Made by a program: the position numbers and the translations under genes
In this document: positions 18,679-27,003 of the stretch, one piece after another
Layout: each line of letters begins with the position of its first letter
Numbering within the stretch: position 1 is the first letter of the stretch
Source: Lachnospiraceae bacterium
GTDB taxonomy: Bacteria > Bacillota > Clostridia > Lachnospirales > Lachnospiraceae
Direction of reading: 5' to 3'
NCBI GenBank assembly: GCA_029219245.1
Contig: JAQXTA010000043.1
Location: 1-64,000 of the forward strand
Length of the DNA: 64,000 nucleotides
Notes under the pieces: generated by a model
The model's input: only the letters and a program-made list of their open reading frames with translations
The model's database searches: none
What the model was told of the DNA's origin: nothing

Positions 18679-20577
18679 TTATTCCCATTTTTTATTACAA
18701 TAATATTGATACCATTGTTGGAATACAAAGAAGGACCATGACAATTTGGAGTAGTTTGCTCCTGTTGCCGGACCGGCATCTCCCGTCTTAATATAACTTT
18801 GAATCATATCTGATGTATAAGATGCATCAAAAATATCCTGTTTCTTCAAGTAATCATAACTACTGTAATCTAATAATTGTTCCTTTAACGGTCCTCGCAA
18901 CCACTTGTCAAGCGGTACTCCAAAACCAACCTTAGGACGTTCCAGTAATTCTTTCGGAATATAATCATAAGCTATATCCTTCAGAATATGCTTTTTATCC
19001 CCTTTGGCATATTTGAATGCATGCGGTATCCGGTAAGAATATTCCATAACATCCGTATCCAGAATCGGACATCTTGCTTCCAGTGAATATTTCATGGATG
19101 CCCTGTCTACCTTACAGAGAATATCGCCGGGCAGATAGGTGTCCATATCCACTAACATTCTGCGAATCTGCCAATTATTTACACCATAAGCACTTTCAAT
19201 CAGATAATGAATCGGAACCGGATTATCACATTCCTTTACCATAGCTTTTGCTTTGATAAGATAATTGCCTGCACCAAACTGTGTCTGACTCTCTTTTTCC
19301 CGGTTGCCTGCGATAACACGCACCTTAAAAGGCAGTTTTTCTTCCAGTTTTGCCTGTTGAAAGCCCGGCAGATGACAAATGCCATGTACCAGAGCACCCA
19401 ATTTATCCAACTGCTGTGCCTGTTTCACATTTTCATATATGTTGTAGCCGCAGAAAAATTCATCCCCACCGTCTCCCGACAAGGCAACGGTCACATGTTC
19501 CCTTGCCAGCTTCGATACCAGCATCGTTGCAATCTGGGAGCTGTCCGCAAAGGGTTCGTCATAATACTGCGGTATGCTGTCTACCAAATCAAACATTTCC
19601 TGCTCATCAATGTACATTTCCGTATGATTGGTACCGAGATAATCGGCTACTGCCTTCGCGTAGCCGGCTTCGTTGTATTTTTTCTCATGGAAGCCGATGG
19701 AAAAGGTCTTAACAGGTGTATCCGAATGTTCCTGTGCGATTGCCGTTACCAGTGAAGAATCATATCCACCACTTAAGAAGGAACCTAACGGTACATCCGC
19801 AATCATTCTGGCTGCTACGGACTTTTTCAACAGTTCTTTCAGATTTTCTTTCGCTTCTTCGTAGCTTTTCACCGGATTCGCACTCTGTTTATGATAAACC
19901 TCTTTGATATCCCAATATTTCCATGTCTTGATTTCTCCGAACCGGAAGCAGACAATCCCGCCCGGTTCTACCTTATAAACATCCTGAAAAATACTTTCCG
20001 GTGCATTGATATACTGCTGAAACAAATAGCGGGATAACACTTCCTTTCTAATATTCTTCGGAAAGCCCGGGCAAGCCATAATTGGCTTTAATTCAGAGGC
20101 AAATACAATGCCATCCTCATGCTTCCAATAATAAAGCGGTTTCTTGCCAATCCGGTCACGAACCAGATAAATTTCCTGTGTTTCTCTGTCATACAAGGCG
20201 ATGGCAAACATACCGTTGAAACGTTTGATACAGTCAATCCCCCACTTCAAATATGCTGCAATAATAACCTCGGTATCACAATTGGATTGAAAAGGGTAGT
20301 CCGATAACTTTTCTTTCAATTCCTGAAAGTTATAAATTTCTCCGTTATATACAACCGAAATACGTTTGTTTTCCGAATGCATCGGCTGATGCCCCAGATA
20401 GGATAAATCTAAAATCGACAATCTTCTTTGTGCAAAGCCCACCTGATATCCCTGCGGCATCACATAGATTTCTTCTCCGCTGTCATTCGGTCCACGATGA
20501 TACATTGTATCATTCATAACCTTTAACTGTTCCAGTGTAATATTCTGTTTGCCCACATAACCGCAGATACCGCACAT
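18679..20577 (-). CDS. asnB: AsnB-like glutamine-dependent amidotransferase (copy 2)
   Basis: This 632-residue protein has an N-terminal glutaminase domain with Cys2 (MCGICGY) and a C-terminal synthetase domain with SGGYDSS (269-275) and LSGDGGDEFFCGY. I set the start at the ATG at 20577 because processing must expose Cys2; a 12-residue in-frame extension upstream would block that. It is a clear paralogue of the protein at 14432-16321 but differs in many places, so the two may amidate different sugar acids or positions. The two genes are separated by a GT4 and an SGNH gene. A housekeeping asparagine synthetase role is possible but less likely in this context. Confidence 0.88.
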   Translation of the reverse strand: MCGICGYVGKQNITLEQLKVMNDTMYHRGPNDSGEEIYVMPQGYQVGFAQRRLSILDLSYLGHQPMHSENKRISVVYNGEIYNFQELKEKLSDYPFQSNCDTEVIIAAYLKWGIDCIKRFNGMFAIALYDRETQEIYLVRDRIGKKPLYYWKHEDGIVFASELKPIMACPGFPKNIRKEVLSRYLFQQYINAPESIFQDVYKVEPGGIVCFRFGEIKTWKYWDIKEVYHKQSANPVKSYEEAKENLKELLKKSVAARMIADVPLGSFLSGGYDSSLVTAIAQEHSDTPVKTFSIGFHEKKYNEAGYAKAVADYLGTNHTEMYIDEQEMFDLVDSIPQYYDEPFADSSQIATMLVSKLAREHVTVALSGDGGDEFFCGYNIYENVKQAQQLDKLGALVHGICHLPGFQQAKLEEKLPFKVRVIAGNREKESQTQFGAGNYLIKAKAMVKECDNPVPIHYLIESAYGVNNWQIRRMLVDMDTYLPGDILCKVDRASMKYSLEARCPILDTDVMEYSYRIPHAFKYAKGDKKHILKDIAYDYIPKELLERPKVGFGVPLDKWLRGPLKEQLLDYSSYDYLKKQDIFDASYTSDMIQSYIKTGDAGPATGANYSKLSWSFFVFQQWYQYYCNKKWE

Positions 20578-20652
20578 ACTAATACCATGCCTTTCTCTAG
20601 CCTGCTTTTTCATGCACTTATTTCACATATTTTTAAAATAACTTTCGTTATT

Positions 20653-21411
20653 CTATCGTTGATACTTCTCAATGAAATAATCTTTGTATTCTCCAAAGTC
20701 TTTACATTCCTGGTCAATGGAGTCAATCAGTTCTACATATTTTTCCTGTACCAGAGCACGATAATTGTTAAAATTATTATACCCTTCCTTGCACCATGCA
20801 AACGGATGGGTTAAAATCTGTACTTTATCATATCCGGTAATATTTTCTTCATCCGGATAACCATACCGCCAGATATGGTTCGCATCGGACATATATTTTA
20901 CTTTTACCGGTGTATCTGACGTTACCTTTTCCGCAAAGGTAAAGAAATCATCCTGATAAGCATTTAAAATGCCGTCTAACTTAATGTTTTCCCGCAGCAC
21001 ATCCTTAGAAGGTCTGTGGATGGAAAACTCTGTAATCTGGAATCCGAACATCTCACTTAAAATATCGATTTCCTTCTGAATCTGCTTCCTGATTGCCATC
21101 ATATCTGTCATACCGTTTAGGGCGAAGTGAAGTCCGATATGCTGTCCTCTCTCGTGCATGTCCTTAATCATATCCAAATTTCTTCTGGACAGGATATTGT
21201 AAGAATTGTTTGTCCACTGGAAAAAGTAGGTGGATACAAAGTCCATACTCTGCTCTACTCTGGCAAGTTCATAAGCTCGCTCCACACTGTATTCTACATC
21301 ATGGCGCATAATGATAAACTTGTCCTTGCCGATGGCATCCCCATAATTGGTATGCGTACCAACTGACTGTATAATTCTGATAATCTCTTTATAATCCTCA
21401 AACGAAAACAT
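20653..21411 (-). CDS. polysaccharide-deacetylase-fold protein
   Basis: This 252-residue protein looks like the NodB/polysaccharide deacetylase superfamily: MRHDVEYS near residues 35-42 supplies the catalytic/metal Asp and His, IGLHFAL and SIHRPS follow, and ILTHPFAW is the C-terminal His motif. No signal peptide or membrane segment is visible, so it would act in the cytosol on a nucleotide sugar or lipid-linked intermediate rather than on the exported polymer. I chose the ATG at 21411, preceded by AAGGAG; the longer frame to 21516 overlaps the GT4 gene. An N-deacetylated amino sugar in the repeat unit is a reasonable guess. Confidence 0.72.
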   Translation of the reverse strand: MFSFEDYKEIIRIIQSVGTHTNYGDAIGKDKFIIMRHDVEYSVERAYELARVEQSMDFVSTYFFQWTNNSYNILSRRNLDMIKDMHERGQHIGLHFALNGMTDMMAIRKQIQKEIDILSEMFGFQITEFSIHRPSKDVLRENIKLDGILNAYQDDFFTFAEKVTSDTPVKVKYMSDANHIWRYGYPDEENITGYDKVQILTHPFAWCKEGYNNFNNYRALVQEKYVELIDSIDQECKDFGEYKDYFIEKYQR

Positions 21412-21455
21412 AGGTTTCTCCTTTTGTACTAAATTCATCTTCTCTATTATAAACG

Positions 21456-22583
21456 TTATCGGCCAAAGTGGCAATGCCCCGCGTTTTGACACAGCTCCTC
21501 GATATAATCCCTCCACTGCTCAAAAATCGCTTCTCCATTGGCTCGATTTGCAATTTCTCTCGCTTTTTTACCAAGCCTGTCCGCCAATTCCGGATTCTCA
21601 ATCAGGCGGTTAATGCCATCTTCCAACGCCTTCTGATCTTTAATCGGAATCAGCAATCCGTCTACTTCATTCGTCATAATCGTTCTTGGACCACCACATG
21701 GACAATCCGTTGCCACAATCGGAAGCCCCAAAGCCATAGCTTCCATCAAAGCATTTGGCAATCCTTCCCAATCGGAGGAAAAAGCAAACACCGCCGCATC
21801 TACCAGATCTTTTTCCAGGCTGTCGCTGGCTCCCATCAGATGAATATACTCCTGTGCGTTATTTTCCGCAATCAGGGACTCTAATATTTCCTTCGTACCG
21901 TCAAAAGAATCGCCCCCGAAAATTTTCAAATCATAGTCCGGATGTTTTTTATGCACTTCCACAAAAGCCTTAATGAGCATCGGCTGATTTTTAAAGTCTA
22001 CCAGTCGTCCGGACTGTACTACTGTTTTGGTCCGTTTCTCCGGCTCCGGCACGCCGATGTATTTGGGATTGATTGGATTTAAGATAATCCTTGAATTTTT
22101 CTGTAATCGCGGTGCAAAGAAATCGCGTGCACCCTCCGTCTGGAACACACAGCCATCTGCCCTCGGGAAAAGAATCGGAATCTGTATCTTATCCGAACGT
22201 TCCTCATAATGTCCTGCCGGATCGGTACGAATGGAGATAAGCACCGGAATTTTCATAAAATATGCTGCCATCAATCCCCGGTATAATGCCTTTCTGGCAA
22301 ACGGTATCAGAATATCCGGCTTTTCTTCTTTCAAAAACTGTTTTAAGTATTTCACGCGCAGTAAGAACTGCAGGAAACGATTCTTCTTCTCATCACCTTC
22401 CCGCAGTCCCACATGCACCCGTCTGACTCTTTTATCTGTCTGAAATTCGTTCTCACCGTACCATTCCGTAGCAATAAGAACCTCATACCCTTTGTCTGCA
22501 AACTGGTTTGCCAGATTGGTAACAACCCGCTCGGCTCCCCCCTGTTCCAGACAATTTAAATGAAATGCAATTTTACGCATCAT
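21456..22583 (-). CDS. GT4 family glycosyltransferase
   Basis: This 375-residue GT-B protein starts with IAFHLNCLEQGGAERVV and has the donor-site motifs VQSGRLVDFKNQ, FSSDWEGLPNALMEAM and GLPIVATDCPCGGP. It would add one sugar in the cytosol. The start codon overlaps the stop of the SDR gene in an ATGA arrangement (22580-22583), so the two are translationally coupled; this ties the glycosyltransferase to the acyl-module operon. Donor and linkage are unknown. Confidence 0.9.
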   Translation of the reverse strand: MMRKIAFHLNCLEQGGAERVVTNLANQFADKGYEVLIATEWYGENEFQTDKRVRRVHVGLREGDEKKNRFLQFLLRVKYLKQFLKEEKPDILIPFARKALYRGLMAAYFMKIPVLISIRTDPAGHYEERSDKIQIPILFPRADGCVFQTEGARDFFAPRLQKNSRIILNPINPKYIGVPEPEKRTKTVVQSGRLVDFKNQPMLIKAFVEVHKKHPDYDLKIFGGDSFDGTKEILESLIAENNAQEYIHLMGASDSLEKDLVDAAVFAFSSDWEGLPNALMEAMALGLPIVATDCPCGGPRTIMTNEVDGLLIPIKDQKALEDGINRLIENPELADRLGKKAREIANRANGEAIFEQWRDYIEELCQNAGHCHFGR

Positions 22584-23314
22584 AAAATATAATTTCCTCC
22601 GGTAATGCTGATGTTTTCTCCGGTAATCGCTGCTGCCTCATCCGATAACAAAAGCTTCATGACCGGCAAAATATCTGTTTTCTGCAGCAATCTGCCAAGT
22701 GGACTGACCTTCTTATGCTGTTCAACAATCAGTTCCGGCACATCCTTTAAGAATTTGGTTTCTATCATCTGCGGGGAAATACCGTTTACGGTAATTCCCT
22801 TTGCTGCATATTCTGCTGAAACCGCTTTCATAAGTCCCAGCAGCGCATATTTCGAAGCTACATACGGAGCCGCATATTTCGGATCCGGTATGGTAGTGTA
22901 AGCCGAAAGTAAAAATAAAATTCTTCCATATTTCTGCTTCTGCATCGCAGGCAGGAACGCCTTTAATATCTCCACAATACTGTAAAATGATACTTCCATC
23001 ATGGCTTCGTATTCCCCGATTTCACTCTTATGGAAACGAACACTCTTTGCGGGTATGGATACCAGATGCAGGATATGGTCGGGTGCCAGATTTTGCTCTT
23101 TGACTTCCTGTATTAATCTCTCGACCTCTTCCCGTCTGATAAAGTCTGCCTGTATCGGCACAATTTTATCTCCGTATGCTTCTAACAGTGCTTCAAAAGA
23201 CTCATTTTTCCGGTTATAATGTGCAATTATTCTGGTATACTCTGTAATATTTTCCTGTATATATGCAATTCCCAAATCGGAGGATGCTCCGGTTATCAAT
23301 GCAGTTTTATCCAT
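22580..23314 (-). CDS. SDR-family oxidoreductase (FabG-like)
   Basis: This 244-residue short-chain dehydrogenase has the N-terminal nucleotide-binding LITGASSDLG (6-15), a catalytic Ser137 in FLLSAY and YxxxK as Y151-VAS-K155. Such enzymes reduce 3-oxoacyl groups on ACP or oxidise hydroxyacyl groups, normally with NADP(H). It lies directly downstream of the ACP and MaoC genes (37 bases from MaoC), so the substrate is most likely an acyl-ACP made by this set. A role on a nucleotide sugar is the alternative. The typical NAG motif appears as LVSIPA (84-89), a departure from housekeeping FabG that suggests a special substrate. Confidence 0.88.
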   Translation of the reverse strand: MDKTALITGASSDLGIAYIQENITEYTRIIAHYNRKNESFEALLEAYGDKIVPIQADFIRREEVERLIQEVKEQNLAPDHILHLVSIPAKSVRFHKSEIGEYEAMMEVSFYSIVEILKAFLPAMQKQKYGRILFLLSAYTTIPDPKYAAPYVASKYALLGLMKAVSAEYAAKGITVNGISPQMIETKFLKDVPELIVEQHKKVSPLGRLLQKTDILPVMKLLLSDEAAAITGENISITGGNYIL

Positions 23315-23351
23315 CTTTGTTAAAATATCCTTTCCTATCGGCAGAAGCTGT

Positions 23352-23771
23352 TTATGCGTCCAGCACTTTAATCTGCATCGTCCCTTTTGCTACCTTTTCG
23401 CCGTTCTGATTCTTAATAAGAAGTGCCAGTATCAGCATCCGGTATGCATCCTCTTTCTCTTTTACCGTACCGGAAACCGTTAAGGTATCTCCCACATAAA
23501 CCGGCCGCAAGAACTTGTTTTCCATGCTGTGAATCAAGCTGTATTTACCGGGCAGATACATACCGGCAAGTGTGGAGTAAAAGGAGGCGCTTAACATCCC
23601 ATATACGACTTTATCCGTATAGTTTCTGGTTCTGGCATACTCTGCATCCGTATGTAACGGATTTTCATCCCCTGTTATCTGCAGAAACTGCTCCATCATC
23701 TGCTCTGTTACCGTCACCTGAAAAGACTCTTCCAGTCCTACATGCACTTCATCGTAGGTGTATTCGTTCAT
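23352..23771 (-). CDS. MaoC-like hot-dog hydratase/dehydratase
   Basis: This 139-residue single hot-dog-fold protein carries the MaoC hydratase motif D35-E-N-P-L-H40, with Asp35 and His40 as the catalytic pair of (R)-specific enoyl hydratases. It would add water to, or remove it from, an enoyl/3-hydroxyacyl thioester, probably on the neighbouring ACP. I chose the ATG at 23771, which is five bases behind GGAGG; the ATG at 23774 is too close and an extension to 23807 runs towards the ACP gene. It is 43 bases downstream of the ACP gene and 37 bases upstream of the SDR gene. The substrate chain is unknown. Confidence 0.88.
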   Translation of the reverse strand: MNEYTYDEVHVGLEESFQVTVTEQMMEQFLQITGDENPLHTDAEYARTRNYTDKVVYGMLSASFYSTLAGMYLPGKYSLIHSMENKFLRPVYVGDTLTVSGTVKEKEDAYRMLILALLIKNQNGEKVAKGTMQIKVLDA

Positions 23772-23814
23772 CATTTCCTCCGTTCCGAAGCATCTCTGCC
23801 ACATCAAATCTTTC

Positions 23815-24060
23815 TTATGCCGGCATACGTTCTAAAATAATATCAACCATCTCGCCAACGTTTTTCATTTCATTTGCTTCCCCGACCGTAAATTTGATAC
23901 CAAATTTCTTCTCTACGGCAATGACCAGATTGATATGCTCAAAGCTGTCCCAATCTTCAATATCTGCTGCCGTTGTTTCATCATGCACTGTAATGCTGTC
24001 ATCATCAAACACATTCTGGAAAACTTCATTTAAATTCTCATATACTTCTTCTCTTGTCAT
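23815..24060 (-). CDS. dedicated acyl carrier protein
   Basis: This 81-residue acidic protein has the phosphopantetheine site DWDSFEHINLV, with Ser39 as the attachment residue; the DS(F/L)xHxN-like pattern is closer to DltC/FkbJ-type stand-alone carriers than to fatty acid AcpP (DSLDTVE). It would hold the acyl group loaded by the FkbH-like enzyme encoded 39 bases upstream and present it to MaoC, SDR and finally the MBOAT. I chose the ATG at 24060, preceded by GGAG at six bases. It needs a phosphopantetheinyl transferase, not encoded in the window. Confidence 0.92.
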   Translation of the reverse strand: MTREEVYENLNEVFQNVFDDDSITVHDETTAADIEDWDSFEHINLVIAVEKKFGIKFTVGEANEMKNVGEMVDIILERMPA

Positions 24061-24099
24061 AGTAATCTCCATTTCTGTGCACATTTTGCACTATCTGTT

Positions 24100-25893
24100 T
24101 TATAAATCATTTTCTACTGCAATCACATGATTCTTCGCTTCATATCCATCTGCCAGGGATAGATGCCACTCTGTATTACCCTGCTCATCTTCTTTGATTT
24201 TCTCAAAGCCCTGCAACGCGTAAAATTCCTTCACCATACCATTCTTGGCAGTCGGATAATAATAGCCGTAAATCTCTGTAATGCCCTGCTTCTTACAAGT
24301 CTCTGCTACTGTATCCATCATCGCATATTCCATATCTCTTTTCAAGACACGACAGCTCATAATCCACAAATCAATATGTAATGCCTTTTCTTTTTTCTGC
24401 CCGATAACTACCGAAATGACACCATTGTCACCAAATTTATCCTCCAGTTTTCCATAAAAAGTAAGATAATCCGGATTAGCCGCCGTTTCTTCGATTTCCG
24501 GCTGGGTATAGCGTTTCGTCGTTAAATTGAACTGGTTGCTTTTGTTGGTAAGCTGTGCAATCCGCGCCATATAAACCGGCGTAAAGGGCTTAATTTCCGC
24601 TTTCATGTTGAGTGCCTTTAAATAGTCTTCATAATTTTCAAAAGCCGCCTCTTCTTGTGCCCGTTTCGCATTTTCCTGGTACATGGCAGTCCGTTTCCGG
24701 TCATCCTCGGAAAGATTCGTCACTTCAAAGAAGCCGGAACGGTCAATTATCTTCGCATATTCCTCCGGACGTTCCAGCTCCGGCACTGCCACACCCGGTA
24801 TCTGTTCCCGCACAATCTCCCGTTCTGCCGGATTATCATCTACAAAAACCATACTGTCCGGCATAAGATTCAACTCTTTGGCTATCTGCAAAAGATTCCG
24901 GTCCTTCGGTTCCCAGTTTGCCTGAATCTGAATGAAGTCCTCCGGTTTCAGCACGCCTGCCGGATGATTTAAGCCTGCAACGGCATTTACATAGTCATTC
25001 TTAGAATCAATATTTAATAAAATTCCCAATGCCTTATATTCTTTTAAATACTCCTGAAAAGCACAGTAAACCTGTCCCGCTGAGGTTTCATGCCCTAACA
25101 CCAGATTTTCTACGCCGTCATCCCCAACGATGCCGCCCCACAGAGTGTTATCCAGATCCAGCACAAATGCTTTTTTATTCCGCCCGTAAAGAGATTTGAT
25201 AATCTTCGCCACGCTGAATGCCAGTTCCGGAATCGCCGGAACACACAAAGCATATTTGTAGCTATGCCAATAAAACGGGTCCGACCACTTATCCAGACCG
25301 TACTGGGCAGACAAATAATTGATATCATTAATATAAAAGTTTTCCGTACTCTGCGCATAGTCATAAAACCGGCAGTTCAATCTTGTCACATAGTTTACCT
25401 TACCATGCATATCACTGGCATCCTTATTGCCAAGCAAACGATAATATGGATATTCAAAGTTATTCTGGATAATGACACAATGATAAACCCGGAACAACCG
25501 TTCCCACATCTTCACATACTTCTGATATTCCTTATCTAACAACTCCTGTACTGTTTCCGGTGAATCGGAAAGTGCCGGAAAATCCGCAATATTCCGGTAG
25601 GTGGTATGCAGATAGATAATATCAGGCGCAAAAGCCTCCAATTCCGGATTCGGGAACATGGCATCCTGATAATACTGGTTGAACTCCGACTCATAAAATT
25701 CCGGTTTGATTCCATAATTGAGTAAAAAAAGTTCCAACATCAATTTAATATCTCTCGTAGTAGAGCCACCTAAAATTGCTATCTTTTTATGCAGACAGCT
25801 TTTTTCATCAAGCTGCTCCAGGAGCTTCCTTTTTAACGCCTTCTTCCTTGTATATAAATCTTCACTGTCAAAGGGATATTCCAATTCTCTCAT
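24100..25893 (-). CDS. FkbH-like HAD-IIIC protein (acyl-ACP loading enzyme candidate)
   Basis: This 597-residue protein has the three-part FkbH layout: an N-terminal segment with LGGSTTRD (41-48), a HAD phosphatase domain with DLDNTLWGG (246-254) and VDDNPAERE (351-359), and a C-terminal GNAT-like domain (about 440-590) with TNKSNQFNLTTKRY. Characterised FkbH-type enzymes (for example in ansamitocin and tetronate pathways) dephosphorylate 1,3-bisphosphoglycerate and load glyceryl onto an ACP. It stands directly upstream of the ACP gene and downstream of the MBOAT-SGNH pair, so it probably loads a three-carbon hydroxyacyl group for polymer decoration. That use outside secondary metabolism is an inference. 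Confidence 0.9.
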   Translation of the reverse strand: MRELEYPFDSEDLYTRKKALKRKLLEQLDEKSCLHKKIAILGGSTTRDIKLMLELFLLNYGIKPEFYESEFNQYYQDAMFPNPELEAFAPDIIYLHTTYRNIADFPALSDSPETVQELLDKEYQKYVKMWERLFRVYHCVIIQNNFEYPYYRLLGNKDASDMHGKVNYVTRLNCRFYDYAQSTENFYINDINYLSAQYGLDKWSDPFYWHSYKYALCVPAIPELAFSVAKIIKSLYGRNKKAFVLDLDNTLWGGIVGDDGVENLVLGHETSAGQVYCAFQEYLKEYKALGILLNIDSKNDYVNAVAGLNHPAGVLKPEDFIQIQANWEPKDRNLLQIAKELNLMPDSMVFVDDNPAEREIVREQIPGVAVPELERPEEYAKIIDRSGFFEVTNLSEDDRKRTAMYQENAKRAQEEAAFENYEDYLKALNMKAEIKPFTPVYMARIAQLTNKSNQFNLTTKRYTQPEIEETAANPDYLTFYGKLEDKFGDNGVISVVIGQKKEKALHIDLWIMSCRVLKRDMEYAMMDTVAETCKKQGITEIYGYYYPTAKNGMVKEFYALQGFEKIKEDEQGNTEWHLSLADGYEAKNHVIAVENDL

Positions 25894-25939
25894 ATGCCCG
25901 CATCCTTTCTACTATATCGTTTTCATCTGTTTAACCATT

Positions 25940-26941
25940 TTATTGCAGACTTGCTATATAGGCTTCCACATTTTCTTTCGTCACATATTGTCCAAAGCCT
26001 TCTGCCTTTAATCCGGCATCGATTTCTTCACCCTGCATAACGGCAAGCATCAGATCGCCTACCTCCATCCGATAATGGCTGATATCGTGAAAATTCTGCA
26101 TGTCGACAGTTACCCTGTTAATACCACAGAAGCTGTAATAATCCGTAACATCTGCCAGCCCTCGTAAGAAATCCGTATAACCACTTGCAACTGCTTCTTC
26201 AAACCGCACCTGATATTCTGGATTCACAAAAACCACCAGTTCTATCTGCTTTTCCTCACATAAGGCCACTATCTGTGCAATATCCGTAAGTGCCTCTTCG
26301 CCATACCAGGCAAAATAGTTCGGCCATTCTTCCAGCGCCAGATTCTCCTCCGTCAGAGAACTGTCCAGATAATAATTTCCGGTAGAATACAACCTTTCTG
26401 CAAATCCTTCCTCTTTGTCTTTATAGGCACAGATGGTTTCCAAAGATTGCAATGCCACCGACGGGTTCATATAATCCCACACAAAAAGGATATTTGCCTC
26501 TTCTGCCCGGAATGGTCTGCGGATTAACTGTTCATCATGAAGTGCCGGGTCCACGAAGCAGCTGACATCATCAATGCCCAGATAAATTCGCTTCACATCC
26601 ACACCAGCTTCTATAAAAGCAAGCAGATTTTCATAATGCTCTGCAGGAAGTCCTTCCGAATAATACATATTATAGCAATTTCCGTCTGTTATCCTGGATG
26701 CATCCAGAGAACCCACCCTGGAGTTGCCGAAAATAAACATATTATATTTTTCCGGATTATGTAATACATACTGTGTCTTCACATAATTTTTATTTGGCTC
26801 TACACCATTATCCCTTGCATTTTTCCAGTGAAATACATTATAGGGGTCAATGCCAATCGATACCCCTGCTGCAAATGCCAGACACAGAATGCCAAGAATC
26901 ACTAATTTACACGCCAGTTTACCAAATGCTTTTCTCTTCAT
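25940..26941 (-). CDS. SGNH/DltD-like partner of the second MBOAT
   Basis: This 333-residue protein has an N-terminal membrane anchor (about residues 9-31) and an extracellular SGNH-like domain: GNSR (72-75, Ser74) as nucleophile motif and HDISH in the C-terminal third for the Asp/His pair. It would take an acyl group delivered by the MBOAT and place it on the polymer outside the membrane. I chose the ATG at 26941 behind AGGTGGAAGG; a GTG nine bases upstream is also in frame. It lies 62 bases downstream of the MBOAT gene and 46 bases upstream of the FkbH-like gene. Sequence is only distantly like the SGNH protein at 3991-4974. Confidence 0.83.
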   Translation of the reverse strand: MKRKAFGKLACKLVILGILCLAFAAGVSIGIDPYNVFHWKNARDNGVEPNKNYVKTQYVLHNPEKYNMFIFGNSRVGSLDASRITDGNCYNMYYSEGLPAEHYENLLAFIEAGVDVKRIYLGIDDVSCFVDPALHDEQLIRRPFRAEEANILFVWDYMNPSVALQSLETICAYKDKEEGFAERLYSTGNYYLDSSLTEENLALEEWPNYFAWYGEEALTDIAQIVALCEEKQIELVVFVNPEYQVRFEEAVASGYTDFLRGLADVTDYYSFCGINRVTVDMQNFHDISHYRMEVGDLMLAVMQGEEIDAGLKAEGFGQYVTKENVEAYIASLQ

Positions 26942-27003
26942 TCCTTCCACCTTTTTGAAGTGTTCTTTCTAAAATCCATGCTCCTGCCACAGAATACTGC
27001 CTA

